Assembly (NCBI GenBank): GCA_004102645.1
Contig: CP034928.1
Span: 558,001-622,000, forward strand
Direction of reading: 5' to 3'
Length of the DNA: 64,000 nt
Source of the DNA: Candidatus Bipolaricaulis sibiricus
GTDB lineage: Bacteria; Bipolaricaulota; Bipolaricaulia; Bipolaricaulales; Bipolaricaulaceae
Below, one piece after another: positions 9,061-17,264 of this stretch; the stretch's first letter is position 1; every line of letters starts with the position of its first letter. The translations under genes and the position numbers were made by a program. The notes below the pieces were generated by a model. It made no database searches and was not told where the DNA came from. It saw only the letters and a list, made by a program, of their open reading frames with translations.

Positions 9061-9855
9061 ATGGCCCGACCGCCGCCGGTTCCTGGACCGGCTGACCGAC
9101 CTTGTCCAGCGCCAGGCCTGGCCCTGCCCTGCCACGCCCACTGCCTGATGACGGACCACCACCACCTCCTCGTTGAGACCCCCCACGGCGGGCCTTCCCG
9201 AGGGATGCAGTACCTGAACGGAGTGTACACCGAGCGGTTCAACCGTTGCCACGGGCGGGTGGGGCACCTCTTTCAGGGGCGGTTCACGGCGATCCTTGTG
9301 AAGAAGGAGAGCCACCTCCTGGAGGTGGCGCGGTACGTGGTCCTGAACCCCGTGCGGGCGGGGATGGTGCGCGACCCAGGGGACTGGCGATGGAGCTCCT
9401 ACCGGGCCACCGCCGGGCTGGCGCCGGTGCCGCCGTTCCTCACCGTGGACTGGATCCGGGCAAGGTTTGGGGACGACCCGGCGACAGCGGGCCGGGCCTA
9501 CCGGCGGTTCGTGGACGCCGGCCGCGGGGCGAAGGTGTGGAACGACCTCCGCGGTGGATGGCTTCTCGGGAGCCCGCGGTTTGCCGACGCGGTGCGGCCG
9601 CTTCTGGAGGCGAAGCCGGTGGACCGGGAGCACCCCCGGCTCCAGCGGGCGGCGGTCCGCCCGAGCCTGGAGGACCTCTTCGCCGCCGTGCGCGACAAGG
9701 GGACGCGCGACGAGCGGATCTACGAAGCGGTGCGGCTCCACGGCTACACCCTCCGCGAGGTGGCCGAGCGGGTGGGGCTTGCCTACCCCACGGTGAGCAT
9801 CATCGCCAAGCGCGTGGCGGAGCGGAAGCGGGCGGCGAGCGGACCTGAAAACTAG
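9061..9855 (+). pseudogene. REP-associated tyrosine transposase (RAYT, Y1/IS200-like), 5' damaged
   Basis: From about residue 35 the protein is a good RAYT. It has the HUH-type motif HCLMTDHHHLLVE, the catalytic-tyrosine helix MQYLNGVYTERFNR, then HLFQGRFTAILV and VARYVVLNPVRAGMV. A C-terminal HTH-like extension follows (YTLREVAERVGLAYPTVS). The start (ATGGCCCGACC at 9061) matches the usual MARP beginning, but the segment that should follow is missing. A piece of it (RRRFLDRLTDLVQRQAW) reads only in another frame at about 9071-9125. So roughly 30 codons are deleted and the frame is shifted before the HUH motif. Activity is unlikely. Confidence 0.75.
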
Positions 9856-9879
9856 AGATCTGCCCCGCGGATGGTTGCT

Positions 9880-10266
9880 TCACCACAGCGTCTCTACCCC
9901 GTATGCCGCGATCTGGGGGTCCCCTGTGAGGACCACCAGACCCTCGAGCTCCGCCTGGGCTACGAGCAGACGGTCAAAGGGATCGCGGTGGTGGAGAGGC
10001 AAAGCAGCGACGCGCAGGGCATGAGCGAGAGCCACCGGCAACCCCTCGATCCCGTTGAGGGCCATCTGCTCGGGTATGAACCGCTCGAGCTCGTCATCCA
10101 CGCGCAGCCGCCCCAGTCCCGCCTTGATCGCCATCTCCCACCCGCTGGCCGCACTCAGGTAGAGCGTGTTGCGCCCGTCGGCGATGATCTCCCGCGCCTT
10201 GGGCGAGATCCGCCGATCCCCAGCCACCCACCACAGGAACACGTGCGTGTCCAAGAGGCACTTCAT
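9880..10266 (-). CDS. vapC: VapC-type PIN-domain toxin
   Basis: A 128-residue PIN ribonuclease. The first acidic residue is in LLDTHVFLWW, a conserved Glu lies in SAASGWEMAIK, and the last acids are in HHRDPFDRLLVAQA and VLTGDPQIAAYG. PIN toxins cleave tRNA or other RNA unless bound by antitoxin. The ATG overlaps the stop of the upstream antitoxin gene by 4 nt. The PIN catalytic acids look complete, so the toxin is probably functional. Confidence 0.88.
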   Translation of the reverse strand: MKCLLDTHVFLWWVAGDRRISPKAREIIADGRNTLYLSAASGWEMAIKAGLGRLRVDDELERFIPEQMALNGIEGLPVALAHALRVAALPLHHRDPFDRLLVAQAELEGLVVLTGDPQIAAYGVETLW

Positions 10267-10499
10267 CCCTCGAACTCCCGCAGCACGGATTCCGGAAGCG
10301 GAGCCTCAAAGTCGGGGGCGATCGTCACCTTGCCCCGGGCAGTTCCCGGCACGCGTCGGTCTGGTCGCTCCGAGATCGGGACGAGCCGCGCAATCGGCCT
10401 GCCCGCTCGGGCAATGACCACTTCCTCCCCGCCCTCCACGCGCGCGAGAAGTCGCGAGAGGTGCGTCTTGGCCTCATGCACGTTCACCCGCAGCGTCAT
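10263..10499 (-). CDS. vapB: VapB antitoxin, Phd/YefM-like
   Basis: The 78-residue protein begins MTLRVNVHEAKTHLSRLLA, the Phd/YefM DNA-binding fold, followed by EEVVIARAGRPIARLVP. The acidic-aromatic tail (PLPESVLREFEG) should wrap the toxin. Such antitoxins repress their own promoter together with the toxin. A closely similar antitoxin is encoded at 16275-16511, where the toxin is truncated. Confidence 0.88.
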   Translation of the reverse strand: MTLRVNVHEAKTHLSRLLARVEGGEEVVIARAGRPIARLVPISERPDRRVPGTARGKVTIAPDFEAPLPESVLREFEG

Positions 10500-10527
10500 G
10501 CTGGACCACCTCCTCGCGCACGAGGTT

Positions 10528-10547
10528 AGACTAAGGCCAAGACTAAG
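10528..10547. promoter_or_regulatory. Direct repeats upstream of vapBC, probable operator
   Basis: Two AGACTAAG repeats (10528-10535 and 10540-10547) lie 12 bp apart, about one helical turn. On the minus strand they overlap a TTGACT sequence that could be the vapB -35. The position suits autoregulation by the VapBC complex. Confidence 0.4.
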
Positions 10548-10613
10548 TCAACCTCTCGGGACTGGGTCTCCCTGAGGTGCGGGGCGACTGTGCGGCTCTG
10601 CTGAAGATGGACC

Positions 10614-11000
10614 TCACGTTGGGGTCTTACCTCGGTTTGGGCGAGCCCAGCGGAAGAGGCGGACTGCGAGCAGGGCGATCAGCGTGCCGGTCAGGGCGCC
10701 GGCGAGGTTGATCCCGAGGTCGGCCCAGTTGGCCGTCCGCGCCGGGACGAGGAGCTGCAGGGCCTCGAGGGCCCCACCGTACGCGAACGCGAGCGACGCC
10801 GCGGCGACCAGGCGCCGGGCCCGGCCCCCGAGGGCCCAGCCGAGCGCGGTGGAGAGGACGGCGTAGCCCGCGAAGTGGAGGAGCGTTGTCCCTGTGACCG
10901 CGAGCATCCCCTCCACCGGAGGCGGGTACGCGCGCCCCAGGCTCAGGTACGCGAGGAACCCCATCCACACCAGGACAAGCGTCCAGCGTATCCCCCTCAT
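10614..11000 (-). CDS. VanZ-like membrane protein
   Basis: The 128-residue protein has four hydrophobic segments: WTLVLVWMGFLAYLSL at the start, HFAGYAVLSTALGWAL, LVAAASLAFAYGGALEALQ, and GALTGTLIALLAVRLF. The motif LLHFAGYAVLS and the later LEALQ.LVPAR.ANWADLGINLAG are characteristic of VanZ-like proteins. Their function is mostly unknown; one member modestly raises teicoplanin resistance. It stands alone between the VapBC module and the IS110 element, with no other gene clearly linked. Confidence 0.82.
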   Translation of the reverse strand: MRGIRWTLVLVWMGFLAYLSLGRAYPPPVEGMLAVTGTTLLHFAGYAVLSTALGWALGGRARRLVAAASLAFAYGGALEALQLLVPARTANWADLGINLAGALTGTLIALLAVRLFRWARPNRGKTPT

Positions 11001-11116
11001 CGGCGGCGGGCTCTTTCCCCCCCACGGGGCTTGCGCGCCCCGGCCGCGCCCCGGGGACGCCGGGCCCCTCCGCAGGCAACCTTAAACCTAAAGATCTGAA
11101 CGTCCCGCTGGTTTTC

Positions 11117-12319
11117 TCAACCGGGGCATGAGTCCTCCCGGAGCTCGTAGTCACGACCCTGCGTCAGCATCGCCCACATCACCCGCACCAGGTGCCGGCC
11201 CAGCGCTCGCACCGCCTGGTTGTGCTTCTTCCCCTCTGCTCGCTTCTTCTCGTAGTAGGCGCGTGACTGAGGCACCTTTGCCATGTGCCGGGCCACCGCC
11301 GTCATCATCGTTGCCTTCGCCCGCCGGTTCACCTGCCGCGGCCGCTTGCTCCCTTTGTGCTCCCCCGACTGGTGGTCAAGCGGGCACATCCCCAGGTACA
11401 GGGCCAGGCTCCGCTCCGAGTGGAACCGATCCATCGTCCCGATCTCCCCTGCCAGCTCCCCGCTCGAGATCGCACCGAACCCGGGGATCGAGTCGATCCG
11501 CTGGGCCAGGGGAGAGCTCGCGACGAGGCCCTCGATCGCCTCCTCCAACGTCGCGATCTCCCGGAGCACCTCCAGCAACCTCCGCGCATCCGCGACGATC
11601 ATCGGCCCCACGTACTCTGCCTCCGCTGAGAACCGCGCCTTCTTCTGCCACTGGGCGATGACCCCGGCGTACTTCTTCCCGATCCCCCGGATCGCCAGCA
11701 CCTCGTTCCTGGGCGTCTGACGGAGCTCCCGCAGGTCGTCCCGGCTGGCGACAAACCGCAGGAACCACAGGTTGGTCGCGTCGCCGGTGATCGCCAGTAG
11801 CTCCGGGCACACCGCCAGAAGATCGCTCTGCATCCGGTTCACCACGCGCACCTTCTCGTTCACGAGCTGCCGGCGGCGACGGGTGAGCCGCTTCAGCTTC
11901 TGGTTCTCGGGAGGCGCCTCGGGCACCTCCTGAAGAACGTCCTTGGCCACGGGAAGATGGTCCTGGAGGTGCCACAGCTCCAGGATCTTGCGCACATCCA
12001 AGGCATCGGTCTTCGCCCCTCCCGGGAAGATCTCTCGGAACCGGGCCAGCTTCAGGTTGTTCACGTTGTACAGCCGGTACCCGCGCGCAAGGATCATCTG
12101 ATCCAACGGACGGCTCCACCCGTTGAGACCCTCCATCGCCACCACCACAGGAACGCCCAGCTTCGAGGAGTGCTTCTCCACCCGTGAGAAGAACCGGGCA
12201 AAGCCCTCCTGGGAGTGGGGGATGACGAAGTTCTCCAGGATCCGCCCTTCCCGATCCGCGATCCCCACATGGTGAGACTTCGCGCCTACATCCACGCCTA
12301 CACGAAGATGGGGCCCCAT
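11117..12319 (-). CDS. IS110-family transposase (DEDD recombinase)
   Basis: A 400-residue transposase. The N-terminal RuvC-like domain has the expected acids in VGVDVGAKSHHVGI, VVAMEGLNG and KTDALDVRKI. The C-terminal Transposase_20 domain follows, with IDSIPGFGAISSGELAGEIG holding the Ser nucleophile region, then RAKATMMTAVARHM. The ATG at 12319 follows a strong ribosome-binding site (AAGGAGGTG). The gene looks intact, so this may be the only live element in the window. IS110 elements lack long terminal repeats and use a bridge RNA from a noncoding end; the 249 bp upstream gap (12320-12568) is the likely place. Confidence 0.9.
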   Translation of the reverse strand: MGPHLRVGVDVGAKSHHVGIADREGRILENFVIPHSQEGFARFFSRVEKHSSKLGVPVVVAMEGLNGWSRPLDQMILARGYRLYNVNNLKLARFREIFPGGAKTDALDVRKILELWHLQDHLPVAKDVLQEVPEAPPENQKLKRLTRRRRQLVNEKVRVVNRMQSDLLAVCPELLAITGDATNLWFLRFVASRDDLRELRQTPRNEVLAIRGIGKKYAGVIAQWQKKARFSAEAEYVGPMIVADARRLLEVLREIATLEEAIEGLVASSPLAQRIDSIPGFGAISSGELAGEIGTMDRFHSERSLALYLGMCPLDHQSGEHKGSKRPRQVNRRAKATMMTAVARHMAKVPQSRAYYEKKRAEGKKHNQAVRALGRHLVRVMWAMLTQGRDYELREDSCPG

Positions 12320-12428
12320 CGCTGCACCTCCTTGCAGGATGAACTCACCCAGGCCATCTCGTCTACCGAACAGAGCCACATGCCCCGTGGGCCGGCATCA
12401 TCCCGGTGGACGCCCCTGGATGAACAAA

Positions 12429-12502
12429 GAGGCAAGGGCAGCATTTCAGAGCCGAGCAGGTCCCCGAAAGGCTGCCGACCCCACCAGCCACACCCTTGCC
12501 TC
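12429..12502 (-). ncRNA. Candidate IS110 bridge-RNA hairpin
   Basis: In the gene-free stretch upstream of the IS110 transposase a perfect 10 bp inverted repeat, GAGGCAAGGG (12429-12438) and its complement (12493-12502), encloses 54 nt. Inside it, GGCAGC and GCTGCC (12471-12476) can form a second stem, leaving internal loops. IS110 bridge RNAs are encoded in the noncoding end next to the transposase and present donor- and target-binding loops. Position and shape fit, but guide pairing was not checked. Confidence 0.35.
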
Positions 12503-12568
12503 CACCTCATCCTACCTCGAAACTCCTGCACTCACAGGTCACAGAATCCGATGGTAGACCCCTCCGGC

Positions 12569-13540
12569 CTACCGAAGCAGGTAGAGCCAGATCGCGAGAA
12601 GGCCGAACACCGCCTCAAGGCCCATAAGCAGCAGAACCAACGATGGTTCATGCAGTCCTCCGGTGATCTTCAGCATCGCTTGGGGCAGGCTCACCGGCCC
12701 GTGCACAGGGCAGCGGAGCTTTCCGTCCTCGCCCAGTTCCCCATGCCAGCCCGTCGACGGGAAGCCGTGGGCTGCCTTGAACAGGAAGTCAACCCCGTAG
12801 GGCACAATCAAGATCATCCCCGCCACTTCCAAGCCTCCTGCGATGCAAGCCGCAGCGATGATCGCCCCCATGGTCAAGGTCCCCACATCGCCCACAAAGA
12901 TGCGCGCCCGGTACCAGTTGAAGCGGAGGATGCCCAGGAGGGCCCCGAGGCCACAGAGGAGGAGCACGAGCGAGGTTACCTGTCCAAGTACCCCGGCAAT
13001 GACGGCCAGACTCCCCATGGCCACGAGCCCCATCCCCACCTCGAGCCCGTTGAAGCCCGCCAGCATGTTCACGGCGTTCGCTGCACCCGTCACGCCGAGG
13101 GGAACCAACACCAGGGGATACCAGATCCAGAAGTTCACCTTCCCCACAAAGGGGATCCATACCGCGCTCTGGCCCACCCGGAGCGCCATGAGCGGGAGTG
13201 CCGCCAACAGCGGGAGAAACGCCTTCACTCCTTGATGCATCCCCAGGAGATCGTCGACCACCCCGATCAGCGACAGGAGGAGCACCGTCGAGAGCACGCC
13301 GAGGAGCATCACCATGCTCACCTGCGGGAGGAGCCGTAGGAAGGTGATCATTCCCAGCGTGAACAGAATCCCCGCGCTGAACCCAGCCACAATGGCCAGG
13401 CCGCCCATCTCCGGAACCTCCGGCTGGCCAGTCTTGTTCACGTCACGCCCGACGATCCCGGCGCCGGCACAGAGGCGGATGAGGATCATGGTTGACACCA
13501 AGGTCGCAACCAGAGACACACCGAACGGGACAGCGATCAA
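12569..13540 (-). CDS. UDP-GlcNAc:undecaprenyl/dolichyl-phosphate GlcNAc-1-phosphotransferase-like (MraY/WecA/Alg7 family)
   Basis: A 323-residue polytopic membrane protein of the polyprenyl-phosphate N-acetylhexosamine-1-phosphate transferase family. Diagnostic motifs are PEMGGLAIVAG, the Asp-rich LIGVVDDLLGMHQGVK, the metal-binding NMLAGFNGLEVGMG and FVGDVGTLTMGA. The overall pattern resembles the archaeal/eukaryotic Alg7-like branch as much as WecA. It would put the first sugar phosphate on the lipid carrier in the cytoplasmic membrane, starting the glycan built by this locus. The start is a TTG at 13540, supported by the intact first membrane segment. The IS110 element lies just downstream. 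Confidence 0.85.
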   Translation of the reverse strand: MIAVPFGVSLVATLVSTMILIRLCAGAGIVGRDVNKTGQPEVPEMGGLAIVAGFSAGILFTLGMITFLRLLPQVSMVMLLGVLSTVLLLSLIGVVDDLLGMHQGVKAFLPLLAALPLMALRVGQSAVWIPFVGKVNFWIWYPLVLVPLGVTGAANAVNMLAGFNGLEVGMGLVAMGSLAVIAGVLGQVTSLVLLLCGLGALLGILRFNWYRARIFVGDVGTLTMGAIIAAACIAGGLEVAGMILIVPYGVDFLFKAAHGFPSTGWHGELGEDGKLRCPVHGPVSLPQAMLKITGGLHEPSLVLLLMGLEAVFGLLAIWLYLLR

Positions 13541-13830
13541 GGGGTCCCCCCAACTCTGCTCATTGTCACGATCCTATGTGCCTGGCTCCCCGCGGGCAAA
13601 CCGAGCTGCTCTGAGAGAACATCCCGCCGTCGAAACTCGCGACGGCAGACCGGGCCTTCCGCTCCTCCCGGCTGCTGCCTTGCCCCTCGCCGGCAAGCGC
13701 TGGCTGCCGTGACCGCCCAGACCGAGCCGTCGCCGGCAGTCGCCCCCGCAAGCCCAACGCCCAGATCGGGCACGGATGCTGTCCGCCCCGGCACAAGGAG
13801 CTGCTCGAGCTTGGCAGCCCCCCATGGGCG
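13541..13830. other. Gene-free stretch with one weak hairpin
   Basis: These 290 bp separate the phosphotransferase from the WbuB-like gene. The only structure noticed is a short inverted repeat, GCCGTCG/CGACGGC, at 13626-13646, which resembles the REP hairpins but lacks the GTAG foot. No coding remnant was recognised. Confidence 0.4.
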
Positions 13831-15069
13831 CTACGGACCATGGACCACGTCCACCAGCACGCCCTCCAACCTCTCCGCGAGCTTGCGGATGTCGTGGTGC
13901 TCCTCCACGTAGGCCCGCCCGCGGCGGCCCAGGGCTTCCCGCTCCTCCTTAGGCATCTGATAGAGCTTGATCACGGCTTCAGCCAGGGCTTGGGGCTCCC
14001 GCGGGGGGACGGTCAGGCCGCAGTGGGTCTCCGCTACAGGGTTGCTTGGAGTGTCAACGGCGAAGATTACCGGTCGAGCTGCACTCATGTAGTCAAAGAG
14101 CTTATTAGAGCTGATGCCGTATCTGAAGACCTCGGTCTTCTCCAGGTTGAAAACGAAGGCATCGGCTTCGTGCAGGGCTTTGGGCACCTCGGCCTTCGAC
14201 ACCGGCTCGCGGAATTCTACGTTGCTGAGCCCCAACTCCTGGGCTAAGGTCATGAGCCCGGGCTTCTCCGGCCCATCGCCGACGAGGATGAACCGGATCT
14301 CATGATAGCCCCGATCCTCGACGACCTTGGCCGCCTGAAGGAGCACATCGAGGGCGTTGGCCTGGCCGTGGGCCCCGAGATACATCCCCCGAAAGCCTTC
14401 ATGGCTTGCTTCTGGCATTCCAGCGCTATCGAACCGCGAGAGGTCGACCCCGTTGGGGATCCAAACAACCTTTTCTCGCGGGACCCCGCAGGCCGTGATG
14501 TATTGGTGGGCAAGGGGCAGCAGCGCTAGGACCTTCTCCGCTCGGCGGTAGAGATACCTCTCCAGGGCCTGCAAGGCCATGATGATCGGGTGTCGCCTGC
14601 TCAGCTCCCCCATGTCAATAATCGTCTGGGGCCAGAGGTCGCGGACCTCCATGATGAACCTGGCACGATAGCGCTTGGCCACCCCGTAAGCGGCAAGCGG
14701 GGTGAGGAGGTGAGGAGAAGAACCGATGACCACGTCCGGCCGCCCCACCTCGGGAGCGAGCTTGGGTAGCTTTCGCCCAAGCCGCCAGGCCCGGAGCATG
14801 AAGGCCACCATATTCAAAACCCGGCGCCGGTCGTTGCGCTGATAGGGCGGCGTGCGGATCCATACAAACTTGACACCGTCTACCTCCTCAATCTTCCAGC
14901 TCTCGCCCGGCTGCAAGCGGGTTTCTCGGTGGAGGTAGTGGTGAAAGCTTGTGGCGAAGATGACCACCCGATGCCCTCGCCGCACCAGTTCCCGCCCGAG
15001 GTCGTAGTGCCGCGTCCCCCCGGGCAGGTCCGGCGGGTGGGCGTAGTGGTTGAAGATCCAGATGTTCAT
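13831..15069 (-). CDS. Glycosyltransferase family 4, WbuB-like
   Basis: The 412-residue enzyme begins MNIWIFNHYAHPPDLPGGTR, typical of WbuB-type GT4 glycosyltransferases. It has a GT-B layout: an N-terminal Rossmann half (DVVIGSSPHLLTPLAAY, EVRDLWPQTI), a linker near VWIPNGVDLSRFD, and a C-terminal nucleotide-sugar half (ILVGDGPEKPGL, then YGISSNKLFDYMSAARPVIF). WbuB transfers N-acetyl-L-fucosamine in E. coli; the sugar here is unknown. The ATG at 15069 overlaps the stop codon of a glycosyltransferase fragment just upstream by 4 nt, as if it was once second in a two-gene unit. Confidence 0.88.
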   Translation of the reverse strand: MNIWIFNHYAHPPDLPGGTRHYDLGRELVRRGHRVVIFATSFHHYLHRETRLQPGESWKIEEVDGVKFVWIRTPPYQRNDRRRVLNMVAFMLRAWRLGRKLPKLAPEVGRPDVVIGSSPHLLTPLAAYGVAKRYRARFIMEVRDLWPQTIIDMGELSRRHPIIMALQALERYLYRRAEKVLALLPLAHQYITACGVPREKVVWIPNGVDLSRFDSAGMPEASHEGFRGMYLGAHGQANALDVLLQAAKVVEDRGYHEIRFILVGDGPEKPGLMTLAQELGLSNVEFREPVSKAEVPKALHEADAFVFNLEKTEVFRYGISSNKLFDYMSAARPVIFAVDTPSNPVAETHCGLTVPPREPQALAEAVIKLYQMPKEEREALGRRGRAYVEEHHDIRKLAERLEGVLVDVVHGP

Positions 15070-15287
15070 GGTATCAGTAACCTCGCGTAGAGATTGAGTA
15101 GCTTTTCCCCTTCCTTCTCCCAATTGTACTTCTCTTCCACTGCGCGACGGCCGTGCTCGCCCATGCGCAGGGCCTCCTCGCGGTGGGTGAGAAGGTATTC
15201 TACAGCCTGGGCAATTACCTTAGGGTCGAGCGGGTCGACGCACAGGCCGCAATTGTTCCCCCCCCGACCTCCCTTCCACAGCGGTGA
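15066..15287 (-). pseudogene. 3' fragment of a GT4 glycosyltransferase (copy 3)
   Basis: About 74 codons, from PLWKG to a TGA at 15066-15068, match the C-terminus of the intact glycosyltransferase at 17265-18380. In the 63-residue block starting GGNNCGLCVDPLDPK, about 54 residues agree by hand count. No start codon or N-terminal part exists. Just upstream on this strand lies a MazF/RHH toxin-antitoxin module. The fragment keeps a natural ATGA junction with the WbuB-like gene. Confidence 0.85.
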
Positions 15288-15390
15288 GGACGCAGACGCT
15301 TCTGCTCATCATCGAGCCTTCATTCCAGCTCCTGCCCCTTGCCCCCGTCCGCCGGTAGAGCGCCCAGTCGCCCCGCCGAGAAAGCAAGGA

Positions 15391-15732
15391 TTAGAGCTCC
15401 AAGAGGATCCTCAGACGGTCCTCGACCTCCGCCAGCGTCGTTGGGGTAACCCTTCCCCAGAGCTCCAATAACCGCTCCTTGGCTACCGAGCGCAGATCCT
15501 CGCACTTGATAAAGCTCCGCCGCTCCAGCCCACCCTGGGGCGGCTGGACCTCTACATGGAACGGGATGCCCTTCTCCTTGGTGGTGAGAGGAATGACCAG
15601 GACCAGTCCGGCCGGGCCATGATTGAACTCGTCAACCGAGATCACCAGAGCGGGGCGCCGGCCCGCGGGCTCGTGCCCTCGGACGGGGGAGAGATCCACC
15701 AACCAGATCTCCCCACGGGATGGCTTATCCAA
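15391..15732 (-). CDS. mazF: MazF/PemK-type toxin
   Basis: The 113-residue protein shows the MazF fold signature: PSRGEIWLVDLSPVRGHEPAGRRP shown in part as GEIWLVDLSPVRG, then RPALVISVDEFN, VLVIPLTTKEKG and RSFIKCEDLRSVAKERL. MazF toxins are mRNA interferases. It starts with TTG at 15732, 3 nt after the antitoxin stop, so the two are cotranslated. The module sits between two glycosyltransferase 3' fragments. Confidence 0.88.
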   Translation of the reverse strand: MDKPSRGEIWLVDLSPVRGHEPAGRRPALVISVDEFNHGPAGLVLVIPLTTKEKGIPFHVEVQPPQGGLERRSFIKCEDLRSVAKERLLELWGRVTPTTLAEVEDRLRILLEL

Positions 15733-15735
15733 GGC

Positions 15736-15981
15736 CTATTCCTCCAGACCGTCGGCGAGCGTCCCCTCCCAAGCGGCCCGCTCCTCTTCTTCGTCGGCCC
15801 AGGCCGCCTTTTCCGTTCGCAGGGCCGCAAAGGCCGCGTTGGCCTCCTTCAGGAACAGCTCCCGGCGGTAGCGTTCCACCGCCTCGTCCAGGAGCTCTTG
15901 GAGCTTCCGCCCGGTCCGCTCGGACAACTCCTGTAGGCTCTCTCTGGCCTCTCTGCTGATCCGCACCGTCGTGCTGGTCAT
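15736..15981 (-). CDS. Ribbon-helix-helix antitoxin of the MazF module
   Basis: An 81-residue protein beginning MTSTTVRISREARESLQELS, a ribbon-helix-helix DNA-binding domain, with a charged acidic helix (ANAAFAALRTEKAAWADEEE, residues about 50-70) that should neutralise MazF. The ATG at 15981 is chosen over a GTG 21 nt upstream because GGGGTGAAGTT precedes it as a ribosome-binding site. Autoregulation would be expected for this family. Confidence 0.85.
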   Translation of the reverse strand: MTSTTVRISREARESLQELSERTGRKLQELLDEAVERYRRELFLKEANAAFAALRTEKAAWADEEEERAAWEGTLADGLEE

Positions 15982-16206
15982 AACTTCACCCCTGATCGTC
16001 ACAAATGAGTCTACAGAAAAGCAACACCTCGGTCAAGAGGGAACTCCCGGTTGCCGATCGAGAAACCGCTGTGCGCACCATGACTAGCCCACTGCCCCAG
16101 GGCCAGCCCCGTTCGCCCGGTTGATCCCAAGCAGATCATCCAAGATCCCGCTTCCCTCTTCACCAGCTGGTCTTTACCGGATATCGGGCAATCGGCGGAT
16201 CAGCAG

Positions 16207-16278
16207 TTAGAATGGGGCCAAGCGGGGATCGTCAGTGATCCGCCATAGGAATACATGGGTATCTAATAGAGCCCTCAT
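16207..16278 (-). pseudogene. VapC toxin truncated after 23 codons
   Basis: An ATG overlapping the antitoxin stop (ATGA) opens a frame reading MRALLDTHVFLWRITDDPR, clearly the beginning of a PIN toxin, but it stops at 16207-16209 after 23 residues. The remaining PIN domain is absent from the following 200 bp. The toxin is lost while its antitoxin persists. Confidence 0.82.
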
Positions 16279-16511
16279 CCCTCGAATTCCCTGAGAATGG
16301 CTTCGGGGAGCGGCGCATCAAAATCGGGGGTAATCGTCACTTCGCCTTTAGCGCTTCCGGGAAGACGCCGCGCCGGCCGCTCCACCACGGGGACGAGTCG
16401 GGCAATGGGCCTACCGGCCTCGGCGATGATGGTCTCCTCGCCCTCCTTCACCTGCGCTAAGAGCTTAGAGAGAATGGTCTTCGCGTTGTGAATGTTTACC
16501 TGCTCAGGCAT
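16275..16511 (-). CDS. vapB: Orphaned VapB/Phd-type antitoxin
   Basis: A 78-residue Phd/YefM antitoxin, MPEQVNIHNAKTILSKLLA then ETIIAEAGRPIARLVP and a tail PLPEAILREFEG. It is nearly the same as the antitoxin at 10263-10499 along its length. Its cognate toxin is cut after 23 codons, so it now stands alone and might cross-neutralise the intact VapC at 9880-10266. Confidence 0.85.
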   Translation of the reverse strand: MPEQVNIHNAKTILSKLLAQVKEGEETIIAEAGRPIARLVPVVERPARRLPGSAKGEVTITPDFDAPLPEAILREFEG

Positions 16512-16567
16512 CTGAAATCACCCTACCGTGGCAGTATAGATTCAGTCAAGAATCGGACCCGCATGTG

Positions 16568-16699
16568 TCAGGGATCATTACCAGACGGAACCCTTAGTGG
16601 AAGGTCGAGCAACCTCCCGTAAAGCCTGAGCAACTTCGCGCTCTCCCGCTCCCAATTGAACTTCTCCTCCACCGCCCGGCGGCCGTTCTCGCCCATCTC
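16568..16699 (-). pseudogene. 3' fragment of a GT4 glycosyltransferase (copy 2)
   Basis: A frame ending in TGA at 16568-16570 reads MGENGRRAVEEKFNWERES and then AKLLRLYGRLL. It aligns with the last 30 residues of the intact glycosyltransferase at 17265-18380 (about 21 of 30 agree by hand). Only the end of the gene is present. It lies between a VapB module and a HicAB module. Confidence 0.78.
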
Positions 16700-16747
16700 T
16701 TGCTGCTCACGATCATCTAGTTGCCTTTTTGAGTAGCTCTGCTCTGG

Positions 16748-16972
16748 TCACTTGAGCCGCTCAAATTCCTCGACAGGGAGATTGACCTGCCGTAATATGC
16801 TCTTCAAAGTCCTTCTTTTCAACTCTTTATGATCTGGAACAGATAGGGTCATCTTAGGTGGCACCTCTCTCCGCAAGATCATATGGCTTCCTTTTCGGCG
16901 CACGAATACGAAGCCAACCTTCTCCAGCCTCCGAACCACCTCCCGTCCGGAGACGACGGGCAGCTTATCCAT
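16748..16972 (-). CDS. hicA: HicA mRNA interferase toxin
   Basis: The 74-residue protein has the HicA dsRBD-like fold: LPVVSGREVVRRLEKVGFVF, then RRKGSHMILRRE with the catalytic His in the conserved GSH motif, and LKRRTLKSILRQVNLPVEEF. HicA cleaves mRNA on translating ribosomes. It begins 1 nt after the stop of hicB. All motif residues are present, so it should be active. Confidence 0.9.
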   Translation of the reverse strand: MDKLPVVSGREVVRRLEKVGFVFVRRKGSHMILRREVPPKMTLSVPDHKELKRRTLKSILRQVNLPVEEFERLK

Positions 16973-16973
16973 T

Positions 16974-17201
16974 TCACACCGAGATCTGGACCGTATCGAT
17001 GATCACGTCGCTGGGGGGTATCTCATCTCCGAACTCTTTGGAGACCTCAATCCAGCCCGCGATCGCTTCTCTGATGTTCTGGAGGGCCTCCTGATAGGTA
17101 TCCCCTTCGCTTATGCAGCCGGGAAGGGATGGGACATAGACGGTGTAGCCACCCTCCTCCGCTGGTTCGAGGACGACCTTGTAGGAAAAGACTTTAGCCA
17201 T
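16974..17201 (-). CDS. hicB: HicB antitoxin
   Basis: The 75-residue protein shows the HicB partial RNase H-like fold: YKVVLEPAEEGGYTVYVPS, LPGCISEGDTYQEALQNIREAI, then GWIEVSKEFGDEIPPSD. It lacks a separate C-terminal DNA-binding domain. It precedes hicA, the less common antitoxin-first order, and lies 63 bp downstream of the intact glycosyltransferase stop. Confidence 0.9.
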   Translation of the reverse strand: MAKVFSYKVVLEPAEEGGYTVYVPSLPGCISEGDTYQEALQNIREAIAGWIEVSKEFGDEIPPSDVIIDTVQISV

Positions 17202-17264
17202 CTCGTTTCACCCCTCCTGAAAGGGCTCGCCTTGGGACATTATAGCTGAATCTCAGGGCCAATT

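Noticed and set aside
12429-12502. Rho-independent terminator of the glycan locus
   Set aside because: The loop is 54 nt and no U-tract follows, so a structured RNA fits better.
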